Assembly (NCBI RefSeq): GCF_051903925.1
Contig: NZ_CP173678.1
Span: 744,001-808,000, forward strand
DNA: 64,000 bases
DNA from: G051903925 sp051903925
Lineage (GTDB): Bacteria > Pseudomonadota > Alphaproteobacteria > Zavarziniales > Zavarziniaceae
Direction of reading: 5' to 3'
The position numbers and the translations under genes are program-made. Within the stretch, counting starts at the first letter, position 1; the number at the start of each line of letters is the position of its first letter. This document shows, in pieces, positions 1 through 10,200 of the stretch. The notes beneath the pieces were generated by a model. That model was given only the letters and a program-made list of their open reading frames with translations. It did no database searches and was not told where the DNA came from.

Positions 1-421
1 GGCCGCTGCTGGCCATGCGCTGGCGCAAGGCGGCAACGCGGGCCTGGACGCGGGGTGTGGGTTGCGTCCGCGCCACATAGTCCAGCAGGGCCGCGACCTC
101 GCCCATGCGGTCCAGGCGGATCAGCGTGTCGGCCAGGCCAAGGCGCGCCATGTTGGCCAGGCGCAGGTCCTGCGCACCGGGTCCGGCCAGGATCGCGCGG
201 AAACCCTGCTCGGCCTCCTGCAGCCGGCCGGCGCGCATCGCGGCACTGGCCTGGTCCAGGCTGGCATCCGCCGGTTCGTCCGGGCCGGGCGCCAGGATCG
301 CCTGCGCCAGCAGGACGCGGGGCGGGCCGGACGGGGAGCTGGCCAGGGCCGTCCCGGTCCAGCCCAAGGCCAGCGCCAGGACGACGGCGCTGGCCCCATC
401 CCACAGGCGCCGGCGGTTCAC
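1..421 (-). CDS. Secreted helical-repeat (TPR-like) protein, N-terminal part only
   Basis: The gene reads leftward off the window edge, so only about 140 residues are visible. A GTG start at 421 gives a basic N-terminus (NRRRLW), a hydrophobic stretch and an Ala-X-Ala-type cleavage region (GTALASS), so export to the periplasm is likely. A TTG at 442, seven codons upstream and preceded by GGGGGA, is an equally good start. After the signal come Ala/Leu-rich amphipathic helices (QASAAMRAGRLQEAEQGFRA) typical of TPR-like repeats. The C-terminus is outside the window, so the function cannot be named. TPR domains at this position occur in polysaccharide exporters that end in a beta-barrel, and an alginate operon lies 3.5 kb away, but that link is only a possibility. 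Confidence 0.6.
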   Translation of the reverse strand, partial: MNRRRLWDGASAVVLALALGWTGTALASSPSGPPRVLLAQAILAPGPDEPADASLDQASAAMRAGRLQEAEQGFRAILAGPGAQDLRLANMARLGLADTLIRLDRMGEVAALLDYVARTQPTPRVQARVAALRQRMASSG

Positions 422-681
422 AGAATTGTTGCCTGAAGCCAAGTCCGTTCCCCCGGATCGTCGATGCCCAACGCCCACGCGCCTTGTCCGTCCGTTCAAT
501 GCCGCAGAGCAGCATTCCTGTTCTGCGATTTTCTCGTGATATGCGACATGCACCGCATACGTCGGCGGCGGCTTCGCTTGACCCCTGTCGATCGCCACCC
601 CTAGCATGTTGCGGTGCACCCTTGGGCTTCTGTCAAGGTCGACCGGGTGCCCATGTCCTGCTTGCAAGGAGAGCGTCCGGG

Positions 682-2160
682 ATGGCGAGGCTTCGAAACC
701 TGGATAGCCCGATTACCGGTGCGCGGGATCTGGTGGGTCGCTTTGGTCATGTGGCTGTCCTGGCGCTGCTGGTCAGTGCAGCGGTGCTGGCCCTCAACTA
801 CGGCACCAATCTGGCGCTGTTCGCGGTCGACCGCGCGCCGATCCGCGAGCACCTGCGCGACGCCTTCGCCAGCGGTGACCTGGCACTCAACGAGGTGCGG
901 CGCGGCGATTCGGTCATGGGCTCGCACCAGACGAACGACTGCCTGATCTATGACATGGCGGCGCGGGTGCCGGACGACCCCATTCTGTTCGCCTTCACCG
1001 GACAGCGCACGGGCGAGGTCGGGCGGCGGGGCCTGGGCAATTGCGAGATGCTGCGCGACTGGGTCACGCAGGACCCGATGCTGCAGTTCACCGAGAACAA
1101 CTACCTGCGCTATGTCCACGGCTACCGTGCCGTGGCGATCGGGCTGCTCTCGCTGCTGCCGGTGGCGGAGGCGCGCGCGGTGCTGAAGGCCGTCAGCCAT
1201 GGCGGCTTCGTCCTGGTCGTCGCGATCTGCGCCATGCTGCTGCTGCGTCGAGCCGGACCGCTGCCGGCCGTCGCCCGGCCGCAGGTGGCCTATGCCCTGC
1301 TGGCCATGGCCTTCCTGGGATTCTTCGGCCTCAGCTATTTCGGGCAGTCGGCGTCGCACGCGCCGTCGATCCTGGTGCTGGCCCTGCTGCTGCTGTGGTG
1401 GTGCTGGGCCGACCGCGCAGCGCTCCCCTTGCGCCGCAGCCGCATGATCCTGGCCGCCAGCGTGTTCGGCGCCGCCACCACGGTGTTCGAGTTCCTGTGC
1501 GGCTACCTGCCGGTGGGCGCGTCGCTGCTGCTGGCGCTGATCGCCATCGCCCGCGCGCGGCCGGACGTGGAGGCGGAGGCTGCACCCCGGACCAGCGCCT
1601 ATGGCGACGCGGTCCTGGTGCTTGGCGCCTATCTGGGGACCGTGGTGTCGACCTTCGCCGTCCATCAGGTGGCCACCGCCGTCGCCCTGGCCGACAAGCA
1701 TGATGTCATCGGCAACTTCTTTCACGCCCTGGCCGCCCGCATGAGCACGTCGCGCGGCAGCGCCGGCGTCGCCACCGGCGACACCACCACGCTGACACTG
1801 GGCGACGTGGCCGACAACCTGCTGCAGAACGCCGTCCATATCGGCCTGCCCGACGCGGTGACCGCGGCGGGCGTGTTGCTGGCGCTGTTCGGCTGGTTGC
1901 TGCTGGGCCTGTTCATCTGCCTGGGGCTTGCCCGCACGGCCGCCGAGCGTGAAAGCGCGGTGCTGACATTCCTGGTGCCGATGCCGGTCCTGGCCTGGTA
2001 CCTGCTGTTCCAGAATCACGCCTTCATCCACGCCCAGTTCATGGTGCGGCCGCTGGTGGTGGTGCCGCTGGCCGCCGTCGCCATGCTGTGGCTGGTCGCG
2101 CTGCGCGCGGGCCGGGCCCTGCGGACGCCGCAGCGCCAGGCGCAGCCTGCCTGGTCCTGA
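682..2160 (+). CDS. Multi-pass inner-membrane protein of unknown function
   Basis: This 492-residue protein starts at ATG 682, which has AAGGAG about 10 nt upstream. The reading frame is open further 5' but that part is low-complexity and lacks a ribosome site. One hydrophobic helix lies near residues 25-45, followed by a soluble loop of about 110 residues with several Asp, Arg and Cys (SHQTNDCLIYDMA). Roughly eight further hydrophobic segments run to the end. This is the shape of membrane glycosyltransferases or glycan-modifying proteins with a periplasmic loop, but I recognise no family motif. It converges on a GtrB-like glycosyltransferase gene, which makes a role in surface glycan modification plausible. 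That is inference. Confidence 0.7.
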   Translation: MARLRNLDSPITGARDLVGRFGHVAVLALLVSAAVLALNYGTNLALFAVDRAPIREHLRDAFASGDLALNEVRRGDSVMGSHQTNDCLIYDMAARVPDDPILFAFTGQRTGEVGRRGLGNCEMLRDWVTQDPMLQFTENNYLRYVHGYRAVAIGLLSLLPVAEARAVLKAVSHGGFVLVVAICAMLLLRRAGPLPAVARPQVAYALLAMAFLGFFGLSYFGQSASHAPSILVLALLLLWWCWADRAALPLRRSRMILAASVFGAATTVFEFLCGYLPVGASLLLALIAIARARPDVEAEAAPRTSAYGDAVLVLGAYLGTVVSTFAVHQVATAVALADKHDVIGNFFHALAARMSTSRGSAGVATGDTTTLTLGDVADNLLQNAVHIGLPDAVTAAGVLLALFGWLLLGLFICLGLARTAAERESAVLTFLVPMPVLAWYLLFQNHAFIHAQFMVRPLVVVPLAAVAMLWLVALRAGRALRTPQRQAQPAWS

Positions 2161-2185
2161 CGCCCTGAAGCCCCCCTGATGCAGG

Positions 2186-2212
2186 ACGCCCCGCGGCGTG
2201 ACCGCGGGGCGT
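2186..2212. terminator. GC-rich hairpin between convergent genes
   Basis: Arms ACGCCCCGCGG (2186-2196) and CCGCGGGGCGT (2202-2212) form a perfect 11-bp stem with a 5-nt loop. It lies between the stop of the membrane protein (2160) and the stop of the converging glycosyltransferase (2240). There is no T-tract on either side, so it may pause or protect mRNA ends rather than act as a classical terminator. Confidence 0.5.
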
Positions 2213-2239
2213 GTGCGCGCCGGTGGCGACTGCGTGCGT

Positions 2240-3235
2240 TCAACGGGCGGCGCGGGGAGCCAGGTTCAGGTAGTGCAGGCGCTTGGCCTCGCGCCGGCCG
2301 CGCGCGACGGTGTCCAGGATCATGCCGCAGGCCAGCGACAGGAAGCCCAGCAGCATCGTGCTGGCCGACAGCACGGCGGTCGGCAGGCGCGGCACCAGGC
2401 CGGTCTGGGCATATTCGACGAAGACAGGACCCGCCAGGGCCAGCGACACAAGGAAGAAGCCGGCAAAGATCAACGAGAAGAACTGAAGCGGCTTCTCTTC
2501 CTTGAACAGCAGGATGATGGTGCGCAGGATCCGGAACCCGTCGCGATAGGTGGCCAGCTTGCTGGTCGACCCTTCGGGCCGCGCGCCATAGGCGGTCTGG
2601 ATCTCAGCGCAGGGCATCTTCAGCTGCAGCGCGTGGACGGTCAGTTCCGTCTCCGTCTCGAACCCGCTGGACAAAGCGGGAAACGACTTCACGAAGCGGC
2701 GCGAGAACACCCGGTAGCCCGACAGCATGTCGTGGAAGCGATTGCCGAAGATCCGGGCAACGCAGCCGGTCAGCATGCGGTTGCCGAACTTGTGGCCCCG
2801 GCGATAGGCGGCCGGATCCTCGGTTGGCGCGCGGCTGCCGACCACCATGTCCAGGTGATCGTCCAGCAGGCGGCGGATCAGCTGCGGTGCCTGCGCCGCG
2901 TCATAGGTATTGTCGCCGTCCGCCATCACGTAGACGTCGGCATCGACGTCGGCGAACATGCGACGCACCACGTTGCCCTTGCCCTGCAGGGTCTCGCGCC
3001 GGACGATGGCGCGGGCTCCGATCGCCTCCGTCACCGTGCCGTCGCGCGAATTGTTGTCGAAGACATAGACCTCCGCTCCCGGCAGGGCCTGGTTGAAGGC
3101 GCGGATCGTCGCCGCGATCGTCCGCTCCTCGTTGTAGCAGGGCAGCAGGACCGCGATCCTGACCCCCTTCAGCATGTCGGGATCGAGTGCCGGCCCGTCA
3201 GCCGGACCTGGAACCAAGAGCCGTTCCGCCTGCAT
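2240..3235 (-). CDS. Family 2 glycosyltransferase, GtrB/dolichyl-phosphate mannose synthase type
   Basis: This 331-residue protein transfers a sugar from a nucleotide donor to a lipid carrier, by family analogy. ATG 3235 is chosen because GAGGAGG sits 6 nt upstream; an in-frame ATG 7 codons earlier lacks this. The GT-A fold starts with IAVLLPCYNEERTI near residue 30, then DNNSRDGT, and the metal-binding DGDNTYD. Two hydrophobic helices close the C-terminus (around residues 240-310), as in GtrB proteins that hand a polyprenyl-phosphate sugar across the inner membrane. The neighbouring convergent gene encodes a multi-pass protein that could be the partner transferase. The sugar is unknown. Confidence 0.85.
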   Translation of the reverse strand: MQAERLLVPGPADGPALDPDMLKGVRIAVLLPCYNEERTIAATIRAFNQALPGAEVYVFDNNSRDGTVTEAIGARAIVRRETLQGKGNVVRRMFADVDADVYVMADGDNTYDAAQAPQLIRRLLDDHLDMVVGSRAPTEDPAAYRRGHKFGNRMLTGCVARIFGNRFHDMLSGYRVFSRRFVKSFPALSSGFETETELTVHALQLKMPCAEIQTAYGARPEGSTSKLATYRDGFRILRTIILLFKEEKPLQFFSLIFAGFFLVSLALAGPVFVEYAQTGLVPRLPTAVLSASTMLLGFLSLACGMILDTVARGRREAKRLHYLNLAPRAAR

Positions 3236-3510
3236 CGTCAGCCTCCTCTGCTGCACATGATCGCCGCCGCGGCCAGTCCGCTGCGGCCGCCGGGCACCTC
3301 GTGGCGCCGGCCGCGCCTGTCATTCACCCGTGCGGGTTGCTGGCAATCCAGCAACGGTCCCGGCGTCGTACTGAAACCAGCGGATTTTCGCTTGCCGACT
3401 GCCGCATGGCTTGGGCTAGTCTCGGCGGATCGGGGAGGCCAGGTTTGGCACAAGGAAGGGTTGCACCAGTGGCGACCGAGGGCGAGCGCGCGGTCGAGGG
3501 GTCCAGGGGC

Positions 3511-3921
3511 ATGGCAGCCGAACTGCGCATTCCCAAGGCGGCCGCGATCCTGCGCCAGATCGAGGCGGACAACGAGCTGCGCGCCGACGTGCTGGTCCGC
3601 TGCTGGGAACTCTACCTGGGCAAGGCGTCGATCTATGACAAGGAATGGCTGCGCTTCCTGCGCCTGGTCGATGCCAAGGCCTGGATCGAGGCGACCATCG
3701 TCCTGATCGAGAAGGTCTATCCCAGCGCCCGGCTGTTCATCGCCAACGCCCGGGACAGCCGCAGCCCCGGCATCGCGCTGGGTGGGATCACCATGGCCAG
3801 CGGGGCCGAGATCTTCCGCCAGGCCAGCACGCCGGGCTGCGCCCTGCTGAACGCGTTCCTCAGCGTCGAGCAGGTGGGCGCGGACAATGTCGTCGGCCTG
3901 GAGCGCGGCCAGACGGCGTGA
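3511..3921 (+). CDS. Conserved-looking small protein of unknown function
   Basis: About 136 residues from ATG 3511. Two in-frame upstream starts are also reasonable: GTG 3469 with AAGGAAGGG before it, and TTG 3445 with GGGGAGG before it. The protein is soluble and largely helical in its first half (AAAILRQIEADNELRADVL, then a segment with ELYLGKASIYDKEWLRF), and has a beta-rich second half with ARLFIANARDSRSPGIALGG. I recognise no family. It is divergent from the glycosyltransferase and ends 10 bp before the convergent end of the alginate operon, so it is not part of that operon. Confidence 0.65.
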   Translation: MAAELRIPKAAAILRQIEADNELRADVLVRCWELYLGKASIYDKEWLRFLRLVDAKAWIEATIVLIEKVYPSARLFIANARDSRSPGIALGGITMASGAEIFRQASTPGCALLNAFLSVEQVGADNVVGLERGQTA

Positions 3922-3931
3922 CCGCGGCGCG

Positions 3932-5089
3932 CTAGTCATCGCCCGCATCGTCGTCGCCGGAATCGTCCTGGCGGCGGGGATCGTTCGCGGCCGTCATCCG
4001 CAGCAGCGCGCCATAGAGCAGGCGCGTGTCCCCGCCCACCCGGGTCGAGGGGACAGTCCGGAACTTGTCGATCAGGGCCAGGGCCCGGGCGTCGTGGAAG
4101 CGCCCGGCATAGGGGATCAGCCACATCATCTGGCCCGGCGACCAGGCAGCATCCATGTCCTGGGCATGGCCCGACTTCGCGGCGAACAGGCTGGGGTCGT
4201 CCAGGCCGGACAGGGTCACGTCGACCAGCCGGCGCAGGGCGCCGTCGCGTTCGCCATAGAGACCGACACCATTGGCCGCCGCCAGTTCCGCCAGCATGAC
4301 CAGCGGCCCGATCGCATAGACGTGATAGGCCAGCGCGCGCTGCTTGCGCGCCATCTCAAGCGGCAGGGTGCCGTCGGCCTCGACCTGTTCGATGCCGCGG
4401 CGGTAGCCCGCCATCGCCCAGTCGAACAGCGCCCGGTCGTCCAGCACGACCGAGGCCGCCCCCACGCCCCACGCGGCCCAGTAGAGGTGGTTGTTGTTGC
4501 GGCTGCCCCGGTCGGTCCCGGTCGAGTAGTCGTGCCGGGCCGTGTCCGCCAGGACCCGGATCCAGGCCAGGACCCGCGCCTGCTTCGCGGGGTCGAGCCC
4601 CGGCTCGGCGCGGACCTGCAGATAGCTTGTCGCCAGCGTCGCCAGCGTCCACTTGCGCGCCGCCTCCCCCTGCGAGGACGCGGGGCCCTGCATCGCGCCG
4701 GCCGCGGCCCAGGTGTCGAGCCAGTCGAGCACGCAGGATGCCAGGCGCGGGTCCGACGGCTGCGACCGGACATAGGTATTGGCCAGCTTGGTCAATCCCT
4801 TGGCATAGGCGCGCAGGGGCGCCATCGCCTCCTCGTAGGCGCGCTCGGCCGCGGGGTCGACATCGGCGCGTCCCGGCACATCGGGGCGATAGCGGCTGTT
4901 CATGCGCAGCGTCATCACCGGCTGGGGCGGCGCCTTGCAGGTGAAGTCATCGTCCGGCTTTTCCGCATAGCGCTGGCGGGCATCGGCCACGGCGAAGGGC
5001 GGCTGGATCGCCGCCCGGGCCGGCAGAGCGCCGAACGCCATTAGGGCGACGGCCAGGAGGATGGCGTTGCGCATCGCGGGTGCCTGCAT
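3932..5089 (-). CDS. algL: Alginate lyase, AlgL-type (PL5 family)
   Basis: A 385-residue periplasmic lyase that cleaves (poly)mannuronate by beta-elimination. In alginate producers it clears polymer that goes astray in the periplasm. A signal peptide is visible (ILLAVALMAFGALPARA). The catalytic signatures are present: RNNNHLYWAAW, containing the Asn-His pair, and KQRALAYHVYAIG, containing the Arg and Tyr of the active site. ATG 5089 lies 11 nt after the stop of the preceding gene; ATG 5074 is an alternative that leaves the same mature protein. It is the last gene of the operon. The C-terminus ends in a short acidic tail (DDSGDDDAGDD), which is not usual for the family. Confidence 0.93.
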   Translation of the reverse strand: MQAPAMRNAILLAVALMAFGALPARAAIQPPFAVADARQRYAEKPDDDFTCKAPPQPVMTLRMNSRYRPDVPGRADVDPAAERAYEEAMAPLRAYAKGLTKLANTYVRSQPSDPRLASCVLDWLDTWAAAGAMQGPASSQGEAARKWTLATLATSYLQVRAEPGLDPAKQARVLAWIRVLADTARHDYSTGTDRGSRNNNHLYWAAWGVGAASVVLDDRALFDWAMAGYRRGIEQVEADGTLPLEMARKQRALAYHVYAIGPLVMLAELAAANGVGLYGERDGALRRLVDVTLSGLDDPSLFAAKSGHAQDMDAAWSPGQMMWLIPYAGRFHDARALALIDKFRTVPSTRVGGDTRLLYGALLRMTAANDPRRQDDSGDDDAGDD

Positions 5090-5100
5090 GGCCGGTGCCG

Positions 5101-7248
5101 TCAGTGCTGCCGCAAGCCGGCGGCGCCGGGATGCGGCATGCGGCCCAGGCGGGCCAGCTCGATCTTGGCGCGCACGTAGTTCTGCTCCCAGGCCCGGAAC
5201 AGCAGGCGCACGCCCTCTTCCCGGTCCTGGGGCACGCCCACGCCCGACAGGTGGGCCATGGCCAGCAGGTAGGCACCTTCGCCGTTGCCGGCCTCGGTCG
5301 CGCGCCGGAACCAGCGGACAGCCATGGCAGGATCGCGCGCCACGCCGAAGCCGCGCAGATAGGCCTGGCCCACTTCCGTCATTGCGCGGTTGTCCCCGGC
5401 ATCGGACGCGCGGCGCCACCAGGCCAGCGCCAGGTCCGGATCGGCCGGCGTCCCCAGGCCGATCGCATAGGCGCGACCCGTCTCGAACATTCCGGCGGGG
5501 TCGCCCTGGCGCGCGCTCTGCTGGAAGGCGCGGAATGCACCGCGCCGGTCCAGCGGCACGCCGAACCCCGCGGCATAGGCCCGGCCCAGCCGGTTGACCG
5601 CCTGGGTAGAGCCCAGGTCGCTGGCCCTGCGATACCAGTCCAGGGCCGCGCGCGGGTCATGGCGCACGCCAATGCCCTGGGCATAGGCATTGGCGACCTC
5701 CAGCATGGCGCGCAGCTTGCCCATCTGGGCCGCGCGCAGGTACCAGTCGAAGGCGGCGGAATCGTCGTGCTGGACGTGCTCGCCCCGCTGGTACTGGCGC
5801 GCGACCAGCATCATCAGGTCGGGCTGGCGGGCCCCCGCCTCCACCGCGCGGACGCGCCAGGCCGTCGCCTCCCGCGGGTCGGGTGCCACGCCGATGCCAC
5901 GGGTCAGCGCGCGCGCCACGTGGACCATGGCGGAGCTGGACCCGCGCTGCGCCGCCAGCCTGAACCAGTCATAGCTGGCCCGGGCGTCGCCTGGCACCAC
6001 GTCGCCCGCGGCATAGGCCAGGCCCAGCGCATAGGCACCGCTGGTGCTGCCCGCGTCGGCCGCACGGCGCCACCAGGTCAGCGCGGCGCGCGGATCCTGG
6101 CGCACGCCCAGACCCAGTTCATAGCCCTGGGCCAGCGCGTTCATGGCATCGATCGAGCCGCGTGCCGCGGCGGTGCGCAGCATGGCCGTGGCACGGTCCG
6201 TGTCCAGGTCGACGCCCCTGCCCGCGCGATAGGCCAGCGCCAGTTCGACCACGGCGCGCAGGTCGCCCTCGGCCACAAGGGCCGTCAGCAGCCCGTTGGA
6301 CCGCGCCAGGTCGGGCTGCGCCGCAGCGGGTGAGGCGTCCGCCTGGCGCAGCAGCATGGCCAGCCGGAAGCGTGCATCGCCGTCGCCGGAATTGGCCGCC
6401 CTTTCGGTCCAGTACAGGGCCTGCCCCGGGTCCCGGGTCAGCCAGGTGCCGCTGGAATAGAGATCGGCCAAGGCCAGCATCGCCCCGACCGAGCCGCGCT
6501 CGACACGCTGGCGGTAGAGGTACAGCGCCAGGTCGACCTGGTCCGCCACGGCGCGGCTGCTGGGCGGCGCGATGCGGCCGGCGCGGTAGAGCGACGCCAT
6601 GGCCAGGGCGGCATCGGGAATCGAGTTGCGCGCCTTCTCGTACAGGGCCGCGGCACGGCCGATGTCCTGCCGCACGCCCTGGCCCAGTTCATAGAGGCGT
6701 CCCAGGGCATATTGCGCCGGGCGGTACTGCTGGTCGGCCGCGCGTTCCAGCAGGCGCGCGGCCTCGCCCAGGGTGCGGCCCTGTACGCGGCCGGTAACGA
6801 TCAGGTTGGCCAGTTCATAGCTGGCCCGCGCCTGGCCCGGGCCGGGTGTCGCGGCCGCCTGGGCAAAGGACCGGGCCGCCGCCTCGAAATCGGGGACCGC
6901 GCCGGACGGTCGGTCCAGGCCGGCCGACAGCGCACGCCCCACCGCATAGTCGGCAAAGGACGGATCCCGCGCCGCCGCCGTCCGGACCATGTCCAGCGCC
7001 GCCGCCCCGCGCTCGGCCGCGGCACGGTCCAGGGCCGCGTCGGTCGCTGCCTTCAGCGCGTCCTCGCTGTGCCAGGCATAGCGATCGAACAGGCTCCAGG
7101 CACCGGCGGCGTAGAGGCCCAGCAGGCCTGCGGCACAGACCGGCAGCAGCCACGCCCTCACCCGGCGCAGGGATGCCGCACCCTGGTTCCGTGCCGCGGG
7201 CCGCGCAACCAGCCCCTCCGCGATTTCCCAGTCGGCCAGGCTGCTCAT
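5101..7248 (-). CDS. Membrane-anchored Sel1-repeat protein of the alginate operon
   Basis: A 715-residue protein. Residues about 32-52 form a single transmembrane helix, and the rest is made of many Sel1/TPR-like repeats of about 36 residues (for example AYAAGFGVPLDRRGAFRAF and AYAQGIGVRHDPRAALDWY). In Pseudomonas the Sel1-type protein of the alginate operon is AlgK, an outer-membrane lipoprotein that helps place the AlgE porin. Here there is no lipobox Cys; the protein is instead anchored in the inner membrane with the repeats probably in the periplasm. Its ATG overlaps the TGA of the upstream algG fusion by 4 bp, so translation is coupled. A scaffold role in polymer transit is inferred. Confidence 0.85.
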   Translation of the reverse strand: MSSLADWEIAEGLVARPAARNQGAASLRRVRAWLLPVCAAGLLGLYAAGAWSLFDRYAWHSEDALKAATDAALDRAAAERGAAALDMVRTAAARDPSFADYAVGRALSAGLDRPSGAVPDFEAAARSFAQAAATPGPGQARASYELANLIVTGRVQGRTLGEAARLLERAADQQYRPAQYALGRLYELGQGVRQDIGRAAALYEKARNSIPDAALAMASLYRAGRIAPPSSRAVADQVDLALYLYRQRVERGSVGAMLALADLYSSGTWLTRDPGQALYWTERAANSGDGDARFRLAMLLRQADASPAAAQPDLARSNGLLTALVAEGDLRAVVELALAYRAGRGVDLDTDRATAMLRTAAARGSIDAMNALAQGYELGLGVRQDPRAALTWWRRAADAGSTSGAYALGLAYAAGDVVPGDARASYDWFRLAAQRGSSSAMVHVARALTRGIGVAPDPREATAWRVRAVEAGARQPDLMMLVARQYQRGEHVQHDDSAAFDWYLRAAQMGKLRAMLEVANAYAQGIGVRHDPRAALDWYRRASDLGSTQAVNRLGRAYAAGFGVPLDRRGAFRAFQQSARQGDPAGMFETGRAYAIGLGTPADPDLALAWWRRASDAGDNRAMTEVGQAYLRGFGVARDPAMAVRWFRRATEAGNGEGAYLLAMAHLSGVGVPQDREEGVRLLFRAWEQNYVRAKIELARLGRMPHPGAAGLRQH

Positions 7249-10200
7249 TCGATCACCCCGAAGGCGGGCAGCGTGCTGCTGTGCGCCGTGGCCGTGTGCG
7301 TCGCCTCGTTCAGCGGCGGCTCGGGGAGGGCCGCGGTCGTATCGTCGCCCAGGGCCTCGTCAAGGTCGGGGAGTGCCGCCGTATCCTCGGGCAAGACCTC
7401 GCCGCCGGTCCCGGCATCGGCCGCGTCGGGGCCGACCTCGGCCCCCGCCGGGTCCGCATCCTCCAGCGTGTCGGGCGCCGCGGCCGGCGCCTCCTGCGCG
7501 GTGCAGGCCGGCCCCGGCATCGTCTGCGCCGCCAGGATCGAGGCCAGGGCATCGCCCGCGAACACGCCCCCGGCGCGCAGCGCGCAGGTCGCGGGCGGCG
7601 GCGGGGCCGCGCAGTTCAGCGCCAGCGCGACGCCCGTGGGGGAGTCGGCAACGGCGCTGCCCACCGCGTGCTTGAAGTCCCCGGCGAGGGTCCGGTTGCC
7701 CGCCCCCTCCACCCGGTTGCCGCGCAGCGCCAGCCAGCTGAAGCCGTTACTGGAGATGCCGCCCTTGCCATTGTCGGCGAAGTCGTTGCCGATCATCACG
7801 CTGGAGCCGTGGCGGACATAGGGGTCCAGCGCGAAGTCGCGCGTCTCCGCCGCGGAAGACTGTTCCAGCACCGCGACATAGGCGTTGACGCCACTGCCCG
7901 AATTGCGCCGCACCACGTTGCGGAACAGGGCGACATCCCAGCTGTTGCGCAACTTGATGCCTTCGCGGCCATTGTCCTCGACCACGTTGCCGGCGACCAG
8001 GTTGCAGGCGCTCTCGTAAAGCGTGATGCCGTCGGCCTTGTTGTCGAAGACCAGGTTGGCATAGACCAGCGTGTTGACGCTGGTTCGGTCGATCATGATA
8101 CCCGACCCGCCATTGCCATAGCTGACATTGCCGACGATGAAGCTGTCGTCGACTTCCCGGCTGATGATGATCCCGTGCTTGTGCTCGTTCGCGCGGGCGG
8201 TGTTATAGGCAAAGATCAGGCGGCGCGACCGGTCGTGCGGATCGATGCCATAGACCAGGTTGTGGGCCAGTTCGGTGCCCACCACGGCCACGTCGTCCGC
8301 CTCGTAGCTGTAGAAGCCGTAGTAGTTGTGCTCGATCAGGCTGTCGACAACCGCGCCGGTGGGCCTGCGGGCATAGCCGCCGCGCGGCTGCACGATCTGC
8401 TTGGGCCCGGCGCTGTAGCTGAGGCCATAGGCCTTGCCATTGGCATAGCCCAGGCCGTCGACATGGGTCCCGGTAATATAGAGCTCGGACCCGCTCCAGG
8501 TCGTGAGGAAGGGGCGGAAGGTGCGCCGCGTCTCATAGGTCAGCAGGCTGGTCGCCTGGGCCGCCGCGTCCCAGCTGCGCAGGACCGTGTCGGCGACATA
8601 GAGCTTGCCGGCATTGACGACATAGCTGCCGGCATTGGTGTCCATGCGCAGTTCCGCCACATCGGCCCCCGACACGACGAGGGAGGCACGCGGCCCGATC
8701 AGCAGCGGCGCGCGCAGCGTATAGACCTTGCCCACCTGGGCCAGGAGGTCGGCGCGGCCCTGCGCCTCCAGCTGGCGGGCGACGCCGGGCAGGTCGAACG
8801 TCCCCGATTCCAGGTAGACATAGCGGGGAAAGCGCTCGTCGGGCGCCAGCAGGACGGCGCTCTCGTCCTCCGGCCGCGGCCGGTACAGCACGGCAGAGAC
8901 GAACTTCTCGTTATAGGTGTCATAGATCAGCGGCACGACGTGGACCTTGCCCGGATCGACCGGGGGGACCAGGGCGCGGATCGCGGAGTCGGTGTAGCGC
9001 TTCAGCGGCGGCAGGGCGGGTACGGTATCGCCCAGGGTGGAAATGGGCAGGCGGTGCACCGCATAGCTGTCGGTCTGCGCCACGGGCGGCCGCGTCGCCT
9101 CGGCCGCGGCCATGACCGCCGGCTGCGGATCGGCATCGCGCTGGAACAGGTCATAGACATCGCGCGCCCGGGCGTGATCCTCGGCGATGGAGCGCATCGC
9201 GCTGCCGCGCCGGCGCCAGTCGGTGATCCTGTCGGCGACGGCCAGCGCCTCGCGAAAGGCGCCAGCCTCGCCCATGGCCTGGGCCACCTGCTGGGCGATG
9301 ACGGCGCGTCGCTCCGGGTCCTGCTCGGCCGCGATGCGCGCCTGGGCGGCATCGGTCTGGCCCTGGGCCGCCTCCGCCGCGGCGATGCGCGCGACGGCCT
9401 GGATCTTCAATGCCGGATCGGCGATGGCCGTGGCCAGGCCGTCGGCCGCCGCCGTGTCGCCCAGCATGGCCAGCGCACCCGCCAGGCCGAGGCGCAGCGT
9501 GTCGGCGACGACCGGGTCGGACGCCTGCCCCGCCACGCCGACCAGCGGTCGCAGCAGCGGCAGGGCGGCACCCGCCCCCTGCTCTCGCGCGCGGCGCAGG
9601 GCGATCGGCACCGTGGCCAGGGCCTGGCGCGCGGGATCGCGGACCTGGGCGCGGACGCGCTCGGCCTCCGGCACCTCGCCCCGCGCGGCAAAGGCCGTCG
9701 CCAGCCCGACCAGGGCGGCATCGCGCGCGGCGGGTTCGGCGATCAGGTCGATCGTCTCGCGCGCGTCCTGCGGCCGGTCCTGGGCCGCCTGGGCCAGCGC
9801 CAGCTGGGTCAGCAGGGCCACCTGCTCGGCCCCGGTGGCATCCGCCAGCGCGCGCCGCGCGGTCGTCAGATCGCCGCCCTGCAGCGCCGCCAGGCCGATG
9901 TCGCGGGCCAGCAGGCTGCGCGTCGCGGCATCCGTCACCCGAGCGGCCGAAGCTTCCGCCCGGGCGACGGCATCGGCCATCTGCAACGCATAGTTCTGCG
10001 CGCCCAGATATCCCGCGATGGCGGCCCAGGCCCGGGCCGCACCAGCGTCCTGCGCGATCTCCAGCGCGGCCCGCCGGGCAATGGAGATGCGACGACGCTC
10101 GACCGCCGCCAGGGCCAGCATTTCGAACCCGCGGTCGCGCGCCGCCGGATCGGCCATCACATAGGGGGCCAGGATCAGTTCGGGATCGGCCCGGCGCTGC

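Noticed and set aside
55..681. Upstream extension of the membrane-protein frame
   Set aside because: The extra residues are Pro/Gly/Arg-rich, overlap the divergent gene at 1-421, and there is a ribosome site at the 682 start.
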